A DNA stretch of 64,000 nt from Aselliscus stoliczkanus (Eukaryota > Chordata > Mammalia > Chiroptera > Hipposideridae): assembly GCA_033961575.1 (NCBI GenBank), contig CM066729.1:97591001-97655000 (forward strand), in the 5' to 3' direction. Below are positions 60,080-64,000 of this stretch, piece by piece. The translations under genes were made by a program, and so were the position numbers. Under the pieces are notes generated by a model that was given only the letters and a program-made list of their open reading frames with translations, ran no database searches and was not told where the DNA came from. Positions within the stretch are counted from its first letter, which is position 1. Every line of letters starts with the position of its first letter.

Positions 60080-63000
60080 TCTAGAGATGGTGAGTGGATA
60101 AACACTGTGCTTGCCTCATCCCTTGAACACATCAAAATTAGAACTAAATTATACAACAATCAAGCTGGAGACCCATCTAAAGTCTTGCTGAACAAAAGTT
60201 TTATAACTAATGATATAGAGAAGAAGCCACGTCAAGACTGGTAGGACATGTGGAGATATTAAACGAGCTGGTCCCACACCTTCATGTGGCAGTTGAGAAT
60301 CAGGAGGGATATCTCAGACACAGGGCTTCTCCCTGGAGGAGTGAGAGACCCCAGCCCCACACTAGGCTCCCCAGCCTGGAGTACTGATACTGGGAAAAGG
60401 AGCTCCCACAACATATGGCTGTAGAAAACAATGGGGATTCCAACTGTTTGGACAGGAGGGGTGCTGTGGGAAACCCAGATGTCCTCTTAAAGTGCTCACA
60501 TGCAGACTCACTTGCTTGAAGGCACTCACCATGGGCTCCAGTGGAGGGAAGGTAATTCAGGTCACATCAGAGGCATACAGGGGACAGATTGAGGTGTGTG
60601 GCTTTGAGCCCAGTGCTGGAGGACAGTCACCATTTTCCTTATGTGGGGTCCTTTCGCTGAGCAGCTGGCAGGAGACAGCCAACTTTCCTGTGTTGAGCCC
60701 TCCCCCCATATCCATGGCCAAATCTGAATATGAATTGGTCTGGTGAGCTTCACTCGATCCACCCTTATACCACACCCAACTCCTTAACCCAGGAGGCTTT
60801 ATCAGCTGCTGAACCTTAGGGGAACTGGCAGCTGGCAACAACCCTTAGAGTGTCTTGGCTTTTTGCAGAGCTACCCCCAGACTTCATACTGGTGGCAGCC
60901 ATCCTTGTTTCACAGTGTGGCCTCTCCCACATGCCTCCAGGTCCAGATCAGATAGTGACCAACTACACATTTTGTAGCTTCTACTAGGTAGTCCCCAGCA
61001 AGTCACAGGCAGTGGGTGACCTGGGCCTGCATCAGAGCTCTTCCCAAGAGGCCCCAAAACCTACATACCCAGAAGTTAGCTTCAGGAAACAGCAGAGCAC
61101 CATCCAATTAGCACTGCTGGTGGCACACACAAAGGGGAGTCTCAGAAGGCACCAGAGCATGCTGTGGCAAATCCTGCTTCATGTGGTAAACCCCTCTGCA
61201 CAGAAGTCCATAAGTTGTGGACATGGTCAAACCCCACAGCCGTTCAGCCTCAGGGTCAATCCCACACACTGAACATGCCAATAGCAATCAAGTCTCAACT
61301 ATAATAGGAGGGCACACACAACCCTCACAAAGAAAGTCCTTGAGCACCCAGGGCAGGTGACCAGGAAGACTGTGCCACTGGGCTCCACCAGGAACTTACT
61401 ATATAAGGCCACCTGGCAACACTGGGAGACATAGAAGCTCTACCTAATACATAGAAACAAACACAGAGAGGCAGCCAAAATGAGGAAACAACAACAACAA
61501 AAACATATGTCCCAAATGAACAAATAGGAGAAAACTCCAGCGAAGGAACTAAACTTAATGGAGGCAAGCAACCTACCAGATACAGAATTCAAAACATGGG
61601 TTATAAAGATGCTCATGGAACTTAGTGATAACTTCAACAAAAAGATAGCAAGTATTAAAAAAAGGACATATAAACCATAATAAAGAATCAGTCAGAATAC
61701 AATAACTGAAATGAAGAATTCACTAGAAGGAATCACCAGCAGACTAGCTGAAGCAGGGGATCAAATAACCAGTTTAGAAGATGGTAGCAGAAAACACTCA
61801 ATTGAAACAGCAAAAAGAGAAAAGAATCCCAAAAAATGAGACTACTTTAAGAGACCTCTAGGACAACATCAAGTATAACAACATTGGCATCATAGGGGCA
61901 CTAGAAGGAAAAAAAAAGAAAGTAAGAAAGTTAGAACCTATTTGAAGAAATAATGGCAGAAAACATTCCTAAACTGGTGAAGGAAATAGACATACATGTC
62001 TAGGAAGTGTAAAGTGTTCCAAACAAGATGACCCCAAACAGCCCCACACAGACACATCATAATTAAAATGCTAAAGGTTAAACACAAAGAGAGAATCTTA
62101 AAAGCAGCAAGAGAAATTCAGTTGGTTACCTACGAGGGAGCTCTTATAAGACTGTCAGCTGATTTCTCAACAAAAATTTTGCATGCCATGAAGGATTGCC
62201 AGGAAATATTCAAAATGATGAAAAACAAGCACCTACAACCAATATTGCCCTACACAGCAAAGCTATCATTTAGAATCAGACAGATAAAGAGCTTCCCAGA
62301 CAAGAAAATGCTAAAGGAGTTCATCACCACCAAACCAGTATTATCAGGAATGTTAGAGGGACATATTTAAGATTGGGAAAAAAAAGAAGATAAAAAATAT
62401 GAATAATAAAATGGGCGTAACTACATATCTATCAACTATTACTTTCAAAATAAATGGGTTAAACGCCCAATCAAAAACATAGGGTGGCTGAACAGATAAC
62501 AAAACAAAACCCTTATATATACTGCCTACAAGAGATTCATGTTAGATTGAAAGACATGCAAAGACTGAAAATAGAGGGAGAGGGATGGAAAAAGTTATTT
62601 CATGAAAATGGAAACAAAACCACAACAAAGAAAACCCTGGGATAGCAGTACTTATACCAGACAAAATAGACTTTAAAACAAAGGTTAAGATGAGAGACAA
62701 AGAAGGACCAGTAATCCCTCTTCTGGGTATTTATCCAAAGAACCCCAAAATGCTACTTCAAGAGGATATGTGCATGCATATGTTCATTGCAGCATTGTTT
62801 ACAATGGCCAAGATGTGGAGGCAGTCTGGGTGTCTGCCAATGGATGAATGGATAAAGAGTAGGTGATACATATATACAATGGAATATTGCTTAGCCATGG
62901 AAGGGAATGGGATCTCACCATCTGCGTTGACATAGATGGACCTGGTGGGCATTATGCTGAGTGGAGTATGTCAGACAGAGAAAGAGAGATGCAATGTGAT

Positions 63001-63345
63001 TTCTTTTTTACATGGAACCCTAGAACAAAATAAACAAACAAAACAAAACAGAAACAAATTCATAGATACAGAGAACATTTTGATGATTTGATGGGAGGGA
63101 GTTTAGGGGGTGCGTGAAAAAGGGGAAGGGATTAAAAAGTACAAATTAGTTGATTGGTTGTTACAAAATAGTCATGGGGATGTAAAGTAAAGCATAGGGA
63201 ATATATTCAATAATATGGTAATAACTATATATAGAGTCAGGGGAACCACTTTTTAAATTATTTAAGTGTCTAACCACTATGCTGTACACCTGAAATTAAT
63301 ATAAAATAACATTGACTGTCAACTGTGATAGAAAAATTTTAAAAG
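60080..63345 (+). mobile_element. HAL1-like L1 derivative, copy 2, near full length, ORF2 deleted
   Basis: It has a G+C-rich 5' UTR (60.08-61.45 kb), decayed ORF1 (about 61.45-62.37 kb), then a short ORF2 endonuclease-region piece ('ggtggctgaacag', 'agagattcatgttagattgaaagacatgc', to 'gagacaaagaaggacc' at 62709). It passes directly into the ORF2 3' end ('agtaatccctcttctgg') and the L1 3' UTR ('gtctaaccactatgctgtac'). Total is about 3.3 kb, against about 6 kb for a full L1. No SINE interrupts it. Open frames in the 5' UTR (for example 60492-60746) are not recognised as genes. Confidence 0.85.
62068..62370 (+). pseudogene. L1 ORF1 C-terminal remnant (copy 2)
   Basis: This 100-codon frame includes IQLVTYEGALIRLSADFSTK, then IFKMMKNKHLQPILPYTAKL, and KEFITTKPVLSGMLEGHI at its end. 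It matches the order of the ORF1 C-terminal domain (single-stranded nucleic-acid binding, chaperone activity). Upstream, ORF1 carries several stops, so no full protein is made. It is better preserved than copy 1. Confidence 0.88.
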
Positions 63346-63359
63346 AAAGAAAAAGGTGA

Positions 63360-63592
63360 AAGGCAATAAGTGGTTCAAATTTCCAGGTTTAAAAGAAAGT
63401 TGTGGGGATGTAATATGGAGTATAGGGAATATAGTTAATAATATTGTGATATAATAGTACAGAGTCAGATGGTTGCTGGACTTATGGTGATCACTTATTT
63501 AGGTATACAAACATTTAACAACTATGGTGTACAGCTGAATTGGATATAATGTTGTATGTTAGCCATATTTTTTAATAAAAATATTTAAAAAC
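63360..63592 (+). mobile_element. Extra L1 3' UTR tail behind HAL1-like copy 2
   Basis: 'gtggggatgtaatatggagtatagggaatatagttaataatattgtg', 'gtcagatggttgctggac', 'aactatggtgtacagctgaa', then an A-rich end. It is a second, diverged L1 tail in the same orientation as the first. Confidence 0.8.
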
Positions 63593-63802
63593 TGAAAGAA
63601 AAATCTTCTTGAAAATAAAGTTTCCATAAAGAATGGTTATTTACATGATAATTTTAATGATATGTGTAAAACATATCTGCAGTTACTAATTTATTTTCCA
63701 TGTTAAGCATGCACTTAATATCAACTCTGTAACAATTTTATGAGCATATAACTAACATCATCTTGTTATGTTCATGTTCTAATTTTTCATATATATATAA
63801 TA

Positions 63803-64000
63803 CAATGCCAAAAAAATGTATACACATTTTAAGAAAAGGAAACTATTAAAATTGTAATACTCAATATACACCAATAACAAAAGGTGAATAAAAGTCACCT
63901 TTGACTTTTATAATTACAAGAAGTGCTCAAAGGAGTTACCATCAGCATCCAGACACTTCTGATTACAGTGAACTACTGCTTGAGCAACGTTAACCAAAGT
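63803..64000 (-). mobile_element. Tc1/mariner-like element, cut by the window end
   Basis: After a TA it begins CAATGCCAAAAAAATGTATACACA, the terminal repeat shared with 5.38 and 42.05 kb. The minus strand from 64000 reads ...VNVAQAVVHCNQKCLDADGN..., the same transposase C-terminus as at 42.1 kb. More of the transposase could lie beyond the edge. Confidence 0.8.

Noticed and set aside
60492..61640. Several open frames of 60-94 codons on both strands
   Set aside because: They lie in the G+C-rich 5' UTR of HAL1-like copy 2 and look like by-products of its composition.
1..64000. A previously undescribed multi-gene biological system
   Set aside because: The window has one exon and otherwise intronic repeats. 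Nothing resembles an operon, gene cluster or novel cassette, so I do not claim one.

Overview
The window looks like intronic DNA from a bat genome. It is AT-rich and crowded with retrotransposons, with no bacterial-style gene packing. The bat call rests on two repeat signatures. One is the many tRNA-headed SINEs, whose long form ends in an AATAAA signal, a TCTTT stretch and an A-tail (the T+ class). The other is L1 3' tails of the laurasiatherian type. The SINE tail resembles those I know from horseshoe-bat relatives (Rhinolophoidea), but I cannot confirm the species.

The only convincing protein-coding piece is one 84-bp exon at 13996-14079 on the + strand. It encodes a segment ending [18 protein letters not shown], which matches the N-terminal stretch just upstream of the first Ig domain of the axon-guidance receptor ROBO1. 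It has an AG acceptor, a GT donor and phase 1 at both ends. Everything else would then be ROBO1 intron: 14 kb upstream and about 50 kb downstream of the exon. About 2.7 kb before the exon (11.3-14.0 kb) is unusually free of recognisable repeats and is the best candidate for promoter or enhancer sequence.

Layout. 1-11 kb: mostly unique AT-rich intron with MIR, a mariner MITE, short SINEs including a dimer, and a broken mariner transposase. 11-14.1 kb: repeat-poor block plus the exon. 14-20.8 kb: quiet intron with microsatellites and MIRs. 20.8-23.7 kb: long SINE, an L1 3' end with a second tail, and a SINE with an AAAT microsatellite. 23.8-28.7 kb: old, unresolved degenerate repeat sequence, possibly LTR-retroelement derived. 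29-38 kb: unique intron with MIRs, L1 remnants and several SINEs. 38-43 kb: a cluster of nested insertions (SINE in L1, SINE in mariner, mariner next to a MITE). 45.9-48.8 kb and 60.1-63.3 kb: two copies of an L1-derived element with ORF1 remnants but the same large deletion of ORF2 (HAL1-like). 63.8 kb to the end: another mariner running off the edge.

I found no evidence of a new multi-gene system. The most interesting points are the ROBO1 exon with a possible alternative first exon, the shared ORF2 deletion in two L1-type copies, the structure of the long SINE (including a CTCF-like motif), and several small insertion events with readable target-site duplications.
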